This document shows, in pieces, positions 63,846 through 64,000 of a stretch of DNA of 64,000 bases. This DNA is from Nitratireductor mangrovi (lineage in GTDB: Bacteria > Pseudomonadota > Alphaproteobacteria > Rhizobiales > Rhizobiaceae). The notes beneath the pieces are model-generated. The model searched no databases, was not told the origin of the DNA, and worked only from the letters and a program-made list of their open reading frames with translations. The stretch covers positions 3,162,001 to 3,226,000 of the forward strand of contig NZ_CP042301.2 in NCBI RefSeq assembly GCF_007922615.2, given 5' to 3'. The number at the start of each line of letters is the position of its first letter. The stretch's first letter is position 1. The translations under genes and the position numbers were made by a program.

Positions 63846-64000
63846 TCAGGCTTTGCGTGGTCCGCGGCGGGCGCCGCCGAAACGCAGCAGGCGCAGGGCG
63901 TTGGCAGTGACGAGCACGGTGGCGCCGGTATCGGCCAGGATCGCCATCCAAAGCGTCGTCACGCCGCTCAGCGTCGTGATCAGGAAGATGCCCTTGAGCC
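63846..64000 (-). CDS. Heavy-metal P-type ATPase, C-terminal fragment cut by window edge
   Basis: The last 50 or so residues of a metal-pumping P-type ATPase: the ending ILADTGATVLVTANALRLLR with LKGIFLITTLSGVTTLW before it is the P1B signature. The start lies beyond base 64000. The stop TGA is at 63846-63848. The metal (Zn, Cd or Cu) cannot be told from this end. Confidence 0.9.
   Translation of the reverse strand, partial: LKGIFLITTLSGVTTLWMAILADTGATVLVTANALRLLRFGGARRGPRKA

Overview
The window is GC-rich (roughly 65 percent by eye) and densely coded, and it looks like chromosome from an alphaproteobacterium of the Hyphomicrobiales, most like Mesorhizobium and relatives. The signs are a rhizobial-type PuuD/UraH/PuuE-UraD ureide pathway, a pca island with an IclR-type PcaR, UgpC-type ABC importers, palindromic intergenic repeats of the rhizobial mosaic type, and a coxMNOP-like oxidase operon. 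I saw no phage, insertion sequence, tRNA, rRNA or CRISPR array. A gene is cut at each edge: puuD on the left and a metal P-type ATPase on the right.

Layout. 1-11.1 kb: purine and ureide catabolism (puuD, a LysR regulator, xdhCBA, uraH, a puuE-uraD fusion, allE, allA, a guanine-deaminase-like gene). It covers xanthine to glyoxylate plus urea, except that no allantoate amidohydrolase is visible. 11.2-19.4 kb: an alpha/beta hydrolase of the CocE/NonD type, a Dpp-like ABC importer with two fused ATPases, and a phosphodiesterase-like enzyme. 19.4-28.3 kb: a minus-strand operon that reads as gamma-butyrobetaine/L-carnitine degradation (CoA ligase, acyl-CoA dehydrogenase, CaiD-like hydratase, L-carnitine dehydrogenase, BKACE), with a divergent CdhR-like regulator and three blocks of palindromic repeats. 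29.5-33.9 kb: beta-ketoadipate genes pcaIJF with pcaR and a PcaR-like operator. 34.5-45 kb: a sugar island (GH31 glycosidase, UgpC-type ABC importer, GntR regulator, uxuB, uxuA) that suggests import of an alpha-linked, uronate-containing oligosaccharide. 45.1-48.8 kb: an AlkC-type DNA glycosylase and an exported TPR-CHAT protein. 48.9-52.3 kb: xylose isomerase and xylulokinase. 52.5-56.9 kb: a PadR regulator with tandem operators and its divergent hydrolase, a TTC38-like TPR protein, a LysE exporter, and a hydrolase that keeps every known fluoroacetate dehalogenase pocket residue. 57-64 kb: a predicted small RNA with an anti-Shine-Dalgarno loop, a cytochrome c, a 26-residue membrane peptide, a DUF2189 protein and a heme-copper oxidase operon.

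How it fits together. The window is mostly scavenging of small nitrogen and carbon compounds (purines, peptides, carnitine, aromatics, sugars), with respiration at the right end. Carnitine breakdown yields acetoacetate and betainyl-CoA, and the neighbouring 3-oxoacid CoA-transferase and thiolase could in principle also take the acetoacetate. The strongest candidates for something undescribed are the intergenic RNA at about 57150-57268, which carries a perfect 10-bp stem, a CTCCTCCC loop and a textbook terminator on a strand with no gene to terminate, and the palindromic repeat translated in frame inside the CoA ligase.
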